DNA of 64,000 nucleotides from Flavobacterium luminosum. GTDB taxonomy: Bacteria > Bacteroidota > Bacteroidia > Flavobacteriales > Flavobacteriaceae. The notes beneath the pieces were generated by a model. The model searched no databases, had not been told where the DNA came from, and saw only the letters and a program-made list of their open reading frames with translations. How positions within the stretch are numbered: position 1 is the stretch's first letter; every line of letters begins with the position of its first letter. The position numbers and the translations under genes are program-made. The DNA lies in contig NZ_JAMLJM010000001.1 of the NCBI RefSeq assembly GCF_023635005.1, positions 372,001 to 436,000 of the forward strand, read 5' to 3'. Shown one piece after another: positions 9,000-18,243 of this stretch.

Positions 9000-10325
9000 T
9001 TATTCTCCGTACATTTCTTTTACAAATTGCTCGAAAGTAACTTCTTTAGTTTTAAATTTGATGTTTTCTTTTAAGAAGTTCAACATTTTTTCGCTTAAAA
9101 CTTGTTCTGACAAACGACGTACTTCATCTTGGTTAGACAATACACGCGCCACAATTCCGTCTACATCTTCTTGTGAAGGATCTACTTGACCGAATTGAGC
9201 CATTTGTTTTCTAATAACATCTCCAGCATAAGCTTTTAACTCTTCAAAAGTGATTTGTAAGTTATTTTCAGTGATGATTTTGCTTTCGATTAATTGATAA
9301 CGTAAACCATTTTCTGATTTTGCATATTCTGCTTCAGCTTCTTCTGCAGTTAACGGTTTTTCTCCTACAGTCTGAATCCATCTTTTTAAGAAATCAGCTG
9401 GTAATTCTACTTGGTGGCTGTCTAATAAGAAAGCCGTTGCATCATTGAAGAATTTTTGATCTGCTTGTTGAGCAAATTGCTTTTCAGCGTCTTCTTTGAT
9501 TTTAGCTTTTACTTCTTCAACAGAAGTTACAGCTCCAGGACCAAATAATTTATCGAATAATTCTTGATTTAACTCAGCTGGTTCGCTAGTAGTTACTTCT
9601 TCAATTTTGAAGTCTACATCAACCTCTAAACCATGAACCTCATCATGAGAAACTCCCATGTAATCCATTAATTTATGATCGTCTTCAAACAAACCTTTAG
9701 TTTGTAATGTTACTACATCACCTACTTTTTTGCCGATAAATGCTTTAGCAGCCTCTTTGTTTTTAAAAATATCTAAAGTAATCTGTGCCGGAGCATTGAT
9801 TCCTTTTTCTTCATTGTTAAAAGTACCGCGAATATCATCATCTTCAGCCACAACCTCTTTGGCAATCATTTTACCAAATTGTTTTTGGATTCTAGCTACT
9901 TGTTCGTCTAACAATTTGTCATCAGCAACAATTTTGAAATACGTTAAATCGTTTTTACCGTCTAACTTTACATCAAATTGAGGAGCCAAACCTAATTCAA
10001 ACTCAAATTTGAAATCATCTGCATCCCAATTGAAGTCTTCAGTGAATTTAGGAAGTGGATTTCCTAAAATATCTAATTTTTCATCAACTAAAAACTTGTT
10101 TAAGCTTTCCTGTAATAATTTGTTTACTTCTTCAGCTAACACGGCTTTACCATATTGCTTTTCAACCAAAGACATCGGCACTTGCCCTTTACGGAAACCA
10201 GGTATGTTAGCGCTTTTACGATAGTTTTGCAAAACTTTCTCTACATTCTCTGCATAATCATTTTTTGCTACTTCTACAGTTACCACTGCGTTTAACGCAT
10301 CGATATTCGTTTTTGTAATATTCAT
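9000..10325 (-). CDS. tig: Trigger factor
   Basis: 441-aa ribosome-associated chaperone that shields nascent chains at the exit tunnel. The ribosome-docking signature GFRKGQVP is at residues 43-50. A diverged PPIase-like middle domain and a helical C-terminal cradle follow. Length matches Bacteroidetes trigger factors. It precedes clpP-clpX as in most bacteria. A nested inverted repeat containing a candidate -7 box lies directly upstream. Confidence 0.95.
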   Translation of the reverse strand: MNITKTNIDALNAVVTVEVAKNDYAENVEKVLQNYRKSANIPGFRKGQVPMSLVEKQYGKAVLAEEVNKLLQESLNKFLVDEKLDILGNPLPKFTEDFNWDADDFKFEFELGLAPQFDVKLDGKNDLTYFKIVADDKLLDEQVARIQKQFGKMIAKEVVAEDDDIRGTFNNEEKGINAPAQITLDIFKNKEAAKAFIGKKVGDVVTLQTKGLFEDDHKLMDYMGVSHDEVHGLEVDVDFKIEEVTTSEPAELNQELFDKLFGPGAVTSVEEVKAKIKEDAEKQFAQQADQKFFNDATAFLLDSHQVELPADFLKRWIQTVGEKPLTAEEAEAEYAKSENGLRYQLIESKIITENNLQITFEELKAYAGDVIRKQMAQFGQVDPSQEDVDGIVARVLSNQDEVRRLSEQVLSEKMLNFLKENIKFKTKEVTFEQFVKEMYGE

Positions 10326-10350
10326 TATTAAGTTTTTTACGTACTAAAAT

Positions 10351-10383
10351 TGGGTGGCAAAATTACATAATTTATACCACCCA
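10351..10383 (-). promoter_or_regulatory. Nested inverted repeat around the tig promoter
   Basis: Seven-base arms TGGGTGG (10351-10357) and CCACCCA (10377-10383) enclose an inner palindrome AAATTA-CA-TAATTT. On the minus strand a TAATTTTG -7 box (10358-10365) lies inside. It could be a terminator for the small membrane protein gene upstream, an operator over the tig promoter, or both. Confidence 0.5.
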
Positions 10384-10420
10384 ACAAATTTTATTTAACT
10401 GAATTTTAACCTGTTAATTT

Positions 10421-10759
10421 TTAGTCTTTTATAAACTTATACAATACCCATTCGGAAACAGAAAGCAAGACGCTAAAAAACATGGCTGTTAAAAAAGAGT
10501 CAATATCAAAGCCATCTACAAGATAATCGCACAATAAGACAATAATTGTATTGATGACTAAAAGAAATAATTCAAGTGTAAAAAACGTAATTGGCATGGT
10601 AAAAAACACCAAAATAGGTTTCAAAAAAGTATTCAACAATCCTAAAACTACAGCAACAACAACCGCAGTAGTGATTTTATCTACTTGCACGCCAGGCATA
10701 AAATAAGATAGCAAGATTACTATGATTGTCGAAATTAAAAGTCTTTTTAATAAGTTCAT
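10421..10759 (-). CDS. Phage holin family (superfamily IV) membrane protein
   Basis: 112-aa integral membrane protein with about four hydrophobic segments and very few soluble residues. It matches the chromosomal family annotated as phage holin superfamily IV, which is widespread in bacteria and not linked to prophages; its function is unknown. It lies 10 nt downstream of the alpha/beta hydrolase gene and probably shares its transcript. There are no phage genes nearby. Confidence 0.75.
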   Translation of the reverse strand: MNLLKRLLISTIIVILLSYFMPGVQVDKITTAVVVAVVLGLLNTFLKPILVFFTMPITFFTLELFLLVINTIIVLLCDYLVDGFDIDSFLTAMFFSVLLSVSEWVLYKFIKD

Positions 10760-10769
10760 CTGTTTCTTT

Positions 10770-11537
10770 TTAAAGATTTAAATAATGTATTGATTTTTCA
10801 AAAAATTCTTTTGGATTTTCGGCATGCAACCAATGTCCTGCATTAGAAACACTTTCTATTTGGGCATTGGGAAAATGATGATAAATTGTTTCGAAATCTG
10901 AATCTAAAATATAATCCGATTTATCTCCGCGTAAAAATAACGTTTTTTTATCAAACTGATTTTCAAAAGGCAGCACTTGACCTATAACCGAAGGGTTTTC
11001 GGTAAAAACTTTCAAATTGAAACGGAAACCCAATTGTCCCGGCTCCACCCAGTATAAATTTTTCAGCAAAAACTGTCGTGTTCCAAAATCAGTTATGTAT
11101 TCAGAAACTATGGCTTCAACCTCTGCACGAGACGGTTTTTTTGAAAAGTCAACAGCATTCAACGCTGCTAAAATTGTCTGATGATGCGGAGCATAAAATT
11201 TAGGTCCAATGTCTGCTACAATTAACTTTTCAACCAAATCTGGATACGTTGTTGCCAATAACATGGCTACTTTACCTCCCATGGAATGACCTATAACCGC
11301 AACTTCAGTCAAATTATAATGCTTACAATAATCTACTACATCTTCAACCATGAAATTATAGCCCCAATCTTCCGAATGAAAACTTTTTCCATGATTTCGT
11401 AAGTCTAGCACATGCACCTCATAGCCCTCTCCCGCATATTGTGACGCTAGGGTTTTCCAATTATCTGACATACCCAGAAAACCATGAATTATGAGTAACG
11501 GTTTCCCTTTCCCTTCAATTTTTGAATGCAACAACAT
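10770..11537 (-). CDS. Alpha/beta fold hydrolase (YbfF-like)
   Basis: 255-aa cytosolic hydrolase. The nucleophile elbow GHSMGG places the catalytic serine at S85, and the acid is probably D208. The histidine is H235 in NAGHWLHAE. An HGFLG oxyanion-hole motif is at about residues 18-22. The pattern is that of the YbfF/esterase branch, which acts on small acyl esters; the true substrate cannot be read from sequence. It is packed one base from pdxJ upstream and 10 nt from the small membrane protein gene downstream, so an operon of pdxJ, hydrolase and membrane protein is likely. Confidence 0.85.
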   Translation of the reverse strand: MLLHSKIEGKGKPLLIIHGFLGMSDNWKTLASQYAGEGYEVHVLDLRNHGKSFHSEDWGYNFMVEDVVDYCKHYNLTEVAVIGHSMGGKVAMLLATTYPDLVEKLIVADIGPKFYAPHHQTILAALNAVDFSKKPSRAEVEAIVSEYITDFGTRQFLLKNLYWVEPGQLGFRFNLKVFTENPSVIGQVLPFENQFDKKTLFLRGDKSDYILDSDFETIYHHFPNAQIESVSNAGHWLHAENPKEFFEKSIHYLNL

Positions 11538-11538
11538 T

Positions 11539-12264
11539 TTATTTTAATTTTTGAAGATACATCTGTACTACATTCTCTAGACCCAAATATAAAGATTCGG
11601 AAATTAAAGCATGACCAATAGAAACTTCCAATAGACCTGGAATATTCTGATTAAAAAATTGAATATTGTCCAAACTCAAATCATGACCTGCATTAATCCC
11701 TAAACCTAACTCATTAGCTAACTTCGCTGCAGCTACATAAGGCAGAATACCATCTTTGTTGCCCAATGCATACTGATAGGCGTAAGCTTCAGTATACAAT
11801 TCAATTCTCTCGGTACCGGTTTCTTTTGCCCCTTCAATCATTTCCAAAACTGGATCCACAAAAATAGAAGTTCTAATACCATTGCGTTGAAATTCTGCAA
11901 TTACTTCTTTAAGATAGGCTTTATGCTGAATAGTATCCCAACCCGCGTTAGAAGTTAGAGCACCGATAGCATCAGGAACCAAAGTCACCTGAGTGGGTTT
12001 GCACTCTAAAACCAAATCGATAAAATTATGCTGAGGATTTCCTTCTATATTATACTCTGTATACACTACATTTTTTAGATCTCGTGCATCCTGATAGCGT
12101 ATATGTCTTTCATCTGGTCTAGGGTGGATCGTGATTCCTTGCGCCCCAAAACTCTGAATTCGTTTAGCAGCTTCAACCACATTCGGTGTAGAACCACCAC
12201 GCGAATTACGCAATGTGGCAATTTTATTAATATTAACACTTAACTTACAATGATTCGGTGTCAT
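11539..12264 (-). CDS. pdxJ: Pyridoxine 5'-phosphate synthase
   Basis: 241-aa TIM-barrel enzyme that condenses 1-deoxyxylulose 5-phosphate with 3-amino-2-oxopropyl phosphate to make pyridoxine 5'-phosphate in the DXP-dependent vitamin B6 pathway. Family landmarks are the N-terminal LSVNINKIATLRNSRGG, the ITIHPRPDERHI strand and the NAGHDL motif. Length is standard. It heads a tight three-gene transcript. Divergence from the CBS-domain gene leaves about 100 nt for both promoters. Confidence 0.95.
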   Translation of the reverse strand: MTPNHCKLSVNINKIATLRNSRGGSTPNVVEAAKRIQSFGAQGITIHPRPDERHIRYQDARDLKNVVYTEYNIEGNPQHNFIDLVLECKPTQVTLVPDAIGALTSNAGWDTIQHKAYLKEVIAEFQRNGIRTSIFVDPVLEMIEGAKETGTERIELYTEAYAYQYALGNKDGILPYVAAAKLANELGLGINAGHDLSLDNIQFFNQNIPGLLEVSIGHALISESLYLGLENVVQMYLQKLK

Positions 12265-12361
12265 TTTAGATACATTTTATTGTGATGGCACAAAAATACG
12301 AACTTAAACAAGGTCATTCTCTTATTTTTTAATTATTTTGCATTGGAATAACCGAACCGTT

Positions 12362-13021
12362 ATGAATACACTTTTAGATTATATCAATCAGGATTTCAAA
12401 CCTTTCGACAGTAAAGAAACGATATCACAAGTACAAGATTTTTTTGCCGATATGAATTTTTCACATTTTCCAGTCGTGGAAGATGGTGTTTTCATAGGAA
12501 ATATTGCCGCTGAAGATGCAGAAACACTTGATTTCGACAGAAATTTATCTCATTATAAATATAATTTCGAAGGCTTTTTTACTAGAAAAAATTCGGTTTT
12601 ACTAGATGTTTTAGACGATTTTGCCAAAAATGAGACCAACATTATTCCTATACTCGATGAACTCAACAATTATATAGGATACTACAAATTAGAAGATGTA
12701 GTAAAAGTTTTTAACGAAACTCCTTTCCTAAAAGAAATTGGCGCGATCATTATTGTTGAAAAAGGAATAAACGATTATTCTTTCAGCCAAATTGCACAAA
12801 TAGTAGAAGGCAACAGAGGTCGATTTCTAGGAGCTTTTGTTTCTAATGCCGATAGAGAAAAAGTTCAAATCACCATCAAATTAGGAGAAGGTGGCATTAA
12901 CGACATTATTCAAACTTTTCGCCGTTACGAATACGAAATTATTTCCGAGCATCAGGAAGATGAACATCTAAAAACACTCAAAGAACGTTCCGATTATCTG
13001 GATAAATATTTGAATATATAA
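12362..13021 (+). CDS. CBS domain-containing protein
   Basis: 219-aa cytosolic protein with a pair of N-terminal CBS domains (about residues 10-130) and a C-terminal segment that looks ACT-like. CBS pairs usually sense adenine nucleotides and regulate a partner. I chose ATG 12362 over an in-frame TTG at 12338 because the TTG falls within a probable -7 region (TATTTTGC). It is followed 48 nt later by nadK, which also uses adenine nucleotides, but nadK has its own -7 box. A specific role is not known. Confidence 0.8.
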   Translation: MNTLLDYINQDFKPFDSKETISQVQDFFADMNFSHFPVVEDGVFIGNIAAEDAETLDFDRNLSHYKYNFEGFFTRKNSVLLDVLDDFAKNETNIIPILDELNNYIGYYKLEDVVKVFNETPFLKEIGAIIIVEKGINDYSFSQIAQIVEGNRGRFLGAFVSNADREKVQITIKLGEGGINDIIQTFRRYEYEIISEHQEDEHLKTLKERSDYLDKYLNI

Positions 13022-13033
13022 TTATTTCTGTTA

Positions 13034-13041
13034 TACTTTTG
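13034..13041 (+). promoter_or_regulatory. -7 box upstream of nadK
   Basis: TACTTTTG fits TAnnTTTG and lies 28 nt before the nadK start. No clear -33 TTG is seen at the normal spacing. Confidence 0.4.
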
Positions 13042-13069
13042 TATCGATTAACCTCAAAATTAAAAATTA

Positions 13070-13954
13070 ATGAAAGTCGCAATTTACGGTCAGTATTATC
13101 AAAATTCTACTTCGCCTATCATTGGGCGACTTTTACAATTTTTGAAAAACAACGGGGTAGAATTCAGCATGGAAGTTGTTTTTCTAAAAATGCTTCAAGA
13201 CCATAATGCGATTAGCTTTTCGATACCTACCTTTTCCTCTTACAGCGATTTAGATCATAGTTACGACATGCTGATTAGTGTTGGAGGAGATGGAACTTTT
13301 TTACGTGCCGCAACCCTTGTTCGTGATTTAGGGATTCCCATTCTAGGAATTAATGCCGGGAGACTAGGTTTTTTGGCCACGGTACAACAGGAAAATTTAG
13401 AACGCTTTTTACAACTGGTTTTAGAAAAAAAACACACCATCTCCAAGAGAACCCTTCTCAGTTTAGATTGCTCACCCGAAATCGATGCTTTCAAACAATT
13501 AAATTTTGCCATGAACGATGTCACTGTAAATCGAAAAGACACTACTTCGATGATTACAATCGACACGTATTTGAACGACGAGTACCTTACATCCTATTGG
13601 GCCGATGGTTTAATCATCTCTACTCCCACCGGTTCCACAGGCTATTCGTTAAGTTGTGGAGGCCCAATACTAGCACCAACTACTGAAAGTTTGGTCTTAA
13701 CCCCCATTGCACCACATAATTTAAACGCTAGACCTATTGTAATTCCGGACGACACCGTAATCAAATTAAAAGTTTCCGGAAGAGAAGAAAATTATTTGGT
13801 TTCTTTAGATTCGAGAATTTCAGCGGTAAAAAACAATTCAACCATTACCATAAAAAAAACCTCCTTTAAAATAAACATGGTCGAAATCCCCGAAGAGACC
13901 TTCCTAAAAACATTACGCAACAAATTACTTTTTGGAGAAGACAAACGTAATTAG
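13070..13954 (+). CDS. nadK: NAD kinase
   Basis: 294-aa enzyme that phosphorylates NAD to NADP using ATP or polyphosphate. The diagnostic GGDGT motif is at residues 72-76, NAGRLGFLA is near 95-103, and TPTGSTGYSLSCGGP runs from about residue 185. Length is typical. It is cytosolic. It follows the CBS protein gene and is 129 nt from the next operon. Confidence 0.97.
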   Translation: MKVAIYGQYYQNSTSPIIGRLLQFLKNNGVEFSMEVVFLKMLQDHNAISFSIPTFSSYSDLDHSYDMLISVGGDGTFLRAATLVRDLGIPILGINAGRLGFLATVQQENLERFLQLVLEKKHTISKRTLLSLDCSPEIDAFKQLNFAMNDVTVNRKDTTSMITIDTYLNDEYLTSYWADGLIISTPTGSTGYSLSCGGPILAPTTESLVLTPIAPHNLNARPIVIPDDTVIKLKVSGREENYLVSLDSRISAVKNNSTITIKKTSFKINMVEIPEETFLKTLRNKLLFGEDKRN

Positions 13955-14039
13955 GAGCCAAAAAATACTACATAAGATACTTTTTCGTTTTAAGTAGAAT
14001 AAAATTACTAACAATTGTAGGAGATTCTCAATTTTCACT

Positions 14040-14068
14040 TTGTTAAGTGGTCATAATTAGTATATTTG
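14040..14068 (+). promoter_or_regulatory. Promoter of the DUF6089-uppS-bamA-ompH operon
   Basis: TTG at 14040-14042, 18 bp spacer, TATATTTG at 14061-14068: a near-ideal Bacteroidetes promoter. A small inverted repeat CACTT-TGTT-AAGTG overlaps the -33 element and might be an operator. Confidence 0.7.
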
Positions 14069-14083
14069 CAACCTATTATAAAA

Positions 14084-14767
14084 ATGAAGAAAGTTTATTA
14101 TATCATAACGCTTTTGTTAACAGTACCTTTTGCTCATGCACAAATTCATGAATTGGGTATATTTGCAGGCGGAAGCAATTTTGTAGGCGATGTGGGACGA
14201 ACCAATTACATTCATCCTAACGAGCCTGCTTTTGGTATTTTATACAAATGGAACAAGAGTCCGCGTTTTGCCTGGAGGTTTTCCGCTACGCGAGCAAAAA
14301 TCTCAGGAGATGATTCGGATTCGGATATTTCTGGGAGAGTGGAAAGAGATTTAGCGTTTGAAAACACTATAACAGAATTTTCAGCAGGTTTTGAATTCAA
14401 TTTTTTTGATTTTGACCAACACGAATCAGGCTTTTTTATGAGCCCTTATCTTTCATCGGGTATAAATTATTTTTTATACGATAATTTGTATGTGATGAAC
14501 AAACAATATAAAACCGACGATAATTCGGGTAGTTTTGCTCTACCTATTATTGCAGGTATTAAAATGAAGATTTCGCCCAATTTAATTCTAGGATTAGAAA
14601 GTGGTGCCCGTTATACTTTTGCTGATGATATTGATGGTAGTTTGCCCAAAAACAACTCGTTAGAGCCGTACAAATTTGGCAACATCAATAGTAAAGATTG
14701 GTATATATTTACGGGGGCTACACTAACCTATACTTTTGGTCAGAAACCTTGTTATTGCAGAGAATAA
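14084..14767 (+). CDS. DUF6089 family outer-membrane beta-barrel protein
   Basis: 227-aa exported protein with a signal peptide ending near the alanines before QIHELG. The body is a small beta-barrel with glycine/aromatic alternation and the HELGIFAGGSNFVGDVG opening. An upstream TTG at 14066 is rejected because it overlaps the -7 promoter box. It is the first gene of an envelope-biogenesis operon and is separated from uppS by 3 nt. Its role is unknown; context suggests outer-membrane assembly or quality control. Confidence 0.8.
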   Translation: MKKVYYIITLLLTVPFAHAQIHELGIFAGGSNFVGDVGRTNYIHPNEPAFGILYKWNKSPRFAWRFSATRAKISGDDSDSDISGRVERDLAFENTITEFSAGFEFNFFDFDQHESGFFMSPYLSSGINYFLYDNLYVMNKQYKTDDNSGSFALPIIAGIKMKISPNLILGLESGARYTFADDIDGSLPKNNSLEPYKFGNINSKDWYIFTGATLTYTFGQKPCYCRE

Positions 14768-14770
14768 TAC

Positions 14771-15511
14771 ATGAGCTTATTAAATAAAATTAACACAGAC
14801 AACCTCCCTAAGCACTTAGCCATCATCATGGATGGGAATGGCCGTTGGGCCAAACAAAAAGGTATGTTACGTGCTTTTGGCCATGAAAACGGCACCAAAA
14901 GTGTAAGAACAACTGTGGAAGCTTGTGCCAGATTAGGCATCGAGAATCTAACGCTTTATGCTTTTTCTACGGAAAACTGGAATCGCCCAAAATTAGAAGT
15001 TGAATTACTCATGAAACTTTTAATTTCCTCTCTAAAAAAAGAATTGGAAACGTTGGTCAAAAACAATATTAAGCTAAACGCTATTGGTAATCTAGACAAT
15101 TTACCCAAAGTAGTTCAAAAAGAGCTTTTGGAAGTTATCGAAAAGACCAAAATGAACACCCGCATGACTTTAACTCTAGCGCTTAGTTATGGATCTAGAG
15201 AAGAAATCTTAAATGCTGTTAAAAAAATATCAGATAAAGTTAAAAATAATATAATTTCAATTGATTCTATTGATGAAACCGTATTAAATAATCATCTTTA
15301 CACACATGATCTAACCGATGTAGATTTAGTGGTACGAACCAGTGGTGAACACCGCATCAGTAACTTTTTACTATGGCAAATTGCTTATGCCGAATTTTAT
15401 TTTACCGATGTATTGTGGCCAGATTTCACAGAAGAACATTTATATGAAGCCATCATTAGCTATCAAAAAAGAGAACGAAGATTTGGAAAAACAAGTGAGC
15501 AGATTAAATAA
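14771..15511 (+). CDS. uppS: Isoprenyl transferase (undecaprenyl diphosphate synthase)
   Basis: 246-aa cis-prenyltransferase that makes undecaprenyl diphosphate, the lipid carrier for peptidoglycan and surface glycans. The catalytic aspartate is D21 in IIMDGNGRWA. The STENWNRP motif and the C-terminal RTSGE...SNFLLWQ...YAEFYFTDVLWPDF signature are intact. Its 3' end overlaps the start of bamA, so translation of the two is probably coupled. Linking uppS with bamA and Skp-type genes recalls the proteobacterial uppS-cdsA-bamA-skp order. Confidence 0.96.
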   Translation: MSLLNKINTDNLPKHLAIIMDGNGRWAKQKGMLRAFGHENGTKSVRTTVEACARLGIENLTLYAFSTENWNRPKLEVELLMKLLISSLKKELETLVKNNIKLNAIGNLDNLPKVVQKELLEVIEKTKMNTRMTLTLALSYGSREEILNAVKKISDKVKNNIISIDSIDETVLNNHLYTHDLTDVDLVVRTSGEHRISNFLLWQIAYAEFYFTDVLWPDFTEEHLYEAIISYQKRERRFGKTSEQIK

Positions 15512-18206
15512 TTTATTACGATTCAGAAACAACCTTAAATTAGGATTGTTGTTTTTTTTATTAAGCCAAACGGCGATTATAAATGCACAAGACAGGGTTC
15601 CTTTTGATCAAGGAAAAGTTTATATACTAAAAAAAGTTTCGGTAACTGGAAAAGTAACCTACAATGAACAAACCATTGTAACTTTTGCTGGTTTACAGAA
15701 AGGGCAATCTATTACTGTACCAGGGGAAGAAATCAGTAATTCTATTAAGAAACTATGGAAATTGGGATTGTATAACAATGTGAATTTCTATGTAGATCAA
15801 ATCGAAGGCGATAGTATTTCTTTGGAACTTAACCTAAACGAACTTCCTAAATTAAAGGAAGTTAAATTCGTAGGTGTTAAAAAAGGAGCTATAGAAAGCT
15901 TAACGAAAGACAACGCATTAACTCCAGAAAAAATAGTTAATGAAAATCTTATCACCACTACTAAATACTATATAGAAAATAAGTATAAAAAAGATGGTTT
16001 TTTCAACACAAAAGTAAACATCACTACTGTAGAGGACACTACAACTATTAATCATGTGAACATGATTATTAATGTAGACAAGGGAGATAAAGTAAAAATC
16101 AAGAAAATCAATGTTAATGGTAATTCAAAAATGGCCGACGCAAAAGTGCGTAAAGCTATGAAAAACACCAAACAAAAAAGTCCATACAATCCTTTACGCA
16201 TCTTCAAAGCTTCTAAATTCATTCGAGATAAATACAAAGAAGACCTAACTTCTATCGTTGATAAATACAAAGAAAATGGATACCGTGATGCACGTGTGGT
16301 TTCTGACTCTGTGGTATACAACAAAGAACAAAATGAAATCACTATCAACTTAAACATTGAAGAAGGAAACAAATATTATTTTGGCGATATCAATTTCATA
16401 GGAAACACTGTTTATAGCGACCAAGTTTTATCTAGAATATTAGGAATTAAAAAAGGGGATGTTTACAACGGAGTCTTACTAGATAAACGTATTGCAGATA
16501 AATCTAAGCCAGACGGAGAAGACATTACCAACTTATACCAAAACAATGGTTATTTGTTCTCTAACATTAACCCTGTAGAAGTTAAAACAGTTAATGATAC
16601 CATCGACTTGGAAATTCGTGTTATTGAAGGTCCATTGGCTTACTTCAACAAAATTTCGGTTGCTGGAAACGATAAAACAAACGATAAAGTTATTTACCGT
16701 GAATTACGTACTAAACCAGGAGAAATTTACAGCAAAGAATTATTGGTAAGAACAATCCGTGAAATTGGACAATTAGGTTTCTTTGATGCGGAAGCTATAG
16801 ATCCTAAATTTGAAAATGTTGATCCTGCAGCGGGAACGGTAGATATCAAATACAACCTAATAGAAAAAGGAGCGAGCCAAATCGAACTTCAAGGAGGTTA
16901 CGGTGGCGGTGGTTTCATCGGAACCCTAGGATTATCTTTCAATAATTTCTCTATCGGAAATATATTTAAGAAAAACGCTTACAAACCACTACCTATGGGT
17001 GATGGACAAAAATTGTCATTGCGTTTACAAGGAAGTACTTATTTCCAAACTTACAGTTTCTCTTTTACTGAACCTTGGTTTGGAGGTAAAAAACCTGTTC
17101 AGCTTTTCGGATCGATCTCATACAGTAAACAATTTTCAAACAACTTTGTTTACAATCAAGTAGATAAATCTAGAAGTTTTAACATCTTTACCGCTTCTTT
17201 AGGATTGGCTAAGAGATTACGTGTACCGGATGATTTCTTTGTATTATCTAATTCATTGAGTTACCAACACTATTCATTAAACAACTACAACATTGGTTTG
17301 TTTACTTTTGGAAACGGAACTTCAAGAAACTTAAGTTATACTATTGGTTTATCTAGAAATAACAAAGGTGTTAACCCAATTTTCCCTACTTACGGTTCTG
17401 AATTTAGTGTAACTGCTAAATTTACACCTCCTTATTCTCTTTTCAACGGTGTAGATTATGCTAACCTTGAGAATGAAAAAGATTATAAATTAAAATACGG
17501 TCAAAATTCAAGAGGTTACCAAATTATTTCAGACGGGATACATGAATTACAAGAAGGTGATTATTTAAAAGAATCTACTCCTGGTTCTGGTACTTATCAA
17601 TACGCAGAAACTTGGCAACAAGCTGCAGCAGATAGATCGTTAGTGGATCAGAAAAAATTCAATTGGTTAGAATACTATAAAATCAAATTCAAAGCCGAAT
17701 GGTATACCAAAGTTTACGAAAAATTAACGCTTCGTTCTTTAGGAGAGTTTGGTTTCATGGGCGCATACGATCAGGCAAGAGGACTTGTACCTTTTGAAAG
17801 ATTTTATCTAGGAGGAGACGGTATGGCCAATTACTCTATGGATGGTCGTGAAACTATTCAGTTAAGAGGTTATCCTAATAATTCCTTAACCCCATCCAAT
17901 GCAAGAGGAGAACAAATTGGTGCAACTATATACAATAAATTCTCCCTAGAATTGCGTTATCCTATTACACTAAAACAAGCAGCATCAATATATGCATTGA
18001 CTTTTGTTGAAGGAGGTTCTGCTTATTCTGAATTTAAGAGCTATAATCCATTCAACCTAAAACGATCTGCAGGAGTTGGTATTCGTGTATTCATGCCAGC
18101 CTTTGGATTATTAGGAATTGATTTTGCTCATGGATTTGACTCCATCACACCAAACGGAGCCAAAAACGGTTGGGAAACTCATTTTATCATAGGTCAACAA
18201 TTTTAG
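15495..18206 (+). CDS. bamA: Outer membrane protein assembly factor BamA
   Basis: About 903 aa. It is the core Omp85 protein that folds and inserts outer-membrane barrels. After a signal peptide ending before QDRVPFDQG there are about five POTRA repeats (roughly residues 30-430) and a C-terminal 16-strand barrel with the family GGDG and RGY landmarks, ending in Phe. The start is uncertain: GTG 15495 gives a normal signal peptide, while ATG 15444 would add 17 residues. Both lie inside uppS in another frame. It is followed 38 nt later by the ompH genes, whose Skp-like products escort barrels to BamA. Confidence 0.95.
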   Translation: MSRLNNLLRFRNNLKLGLLFFLLSQTAIINAQDRVPFDQGKVYILKKVSVTGKVTYNEQTIVTFAGLQKGQSITVPGEEISNSIKKLWKLGLYNNVNFYVDQIEGDSISLELNLNELPKLKEVKFVGVKKGAIESLTKDNALTPEKIVNENLITTTKYYIENKYKKDGFFNTKVNITTVEDTTTINHVNMIINVDKGDKVKIKKINVNGNSKMADAKVRKAMKNTKQKSPYNPLRIFKASKFIRDKYKEDLTSIVDKYKENGYRDARVVSDSVVYNKEQNEITINLNIEEGNKYYFGDINFIGNTVYSDQVLSRILGIKKGDVYNGVLLDKRIADKSKPDGEDITNLYQNNGYLFSNINPVEVKTVNDTIDLEIRVIEGPLAYFNKISVAGNDKTNDKVIYRELRTKPGEIYSKELLVRTIREIGQLGFFDAEAIDPKFENVDPAAGTVDIKYNLIEKGASQIELQGGYGGGGFIGTLGLSFNNFSIGNIFKKNAYKPLPMGDGQKLSLRLQGSTYFQTYSFSFTEPWFGGKKPVQLFGSISYSKQFSNNFVYNQVDKSRSFNIFTASLGLAKRLRVPDDFFVLSNSLSYQHYSLNNYNIGLFTFGNGTSRNLSYTIGLSRNNKGVNPIFPTYGSEFSVTAKFTPPYSLFNGVDYANLENEKDYKLKYGQNSRGYQIISDGIHELQEGDYLKESTPGSGTYQYAETWQQAAADRSLVDQKKFNWLEYYKIKFKAEWYTKVYEKLTLRSLGEFGFMGAYDQARGLVPFERFYLGGDGMANYSMDGRETIQLRGYPNNSLTPSNARGEQIGATIYNKFSLELRYPITLKQAASIYALTFVEGGSAYSEFKSYNPFNLKRSAGVGIRVFMPAFGLLGIDFAHGFDSITPNGAKNGWETHFIIGQQF

Positions 18207-18243
18207 TTATATTTGATATCACAATCAACATAAAAAACAAACT

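Noticed and set aside
10421..10759. Holin-like family name suggesting a prophage
   Set aside because: No other phage gene, integrase or attachment site is near. The family is a widespread chromosomal membrane protein family.
14043..14056. CACTT-TGTT-AAGTG as a certain operator for the uppS-bamA operon
   Set aside because: A five-base-arm inverted repeat is too short to claim in AT-rich DNA; noted only with the promoter.
15342..15443. Upstream extension of bamA from 15342
   Set aside because: These codons are the uppS coding region read in another frame. The signal peptide lies further downstream.
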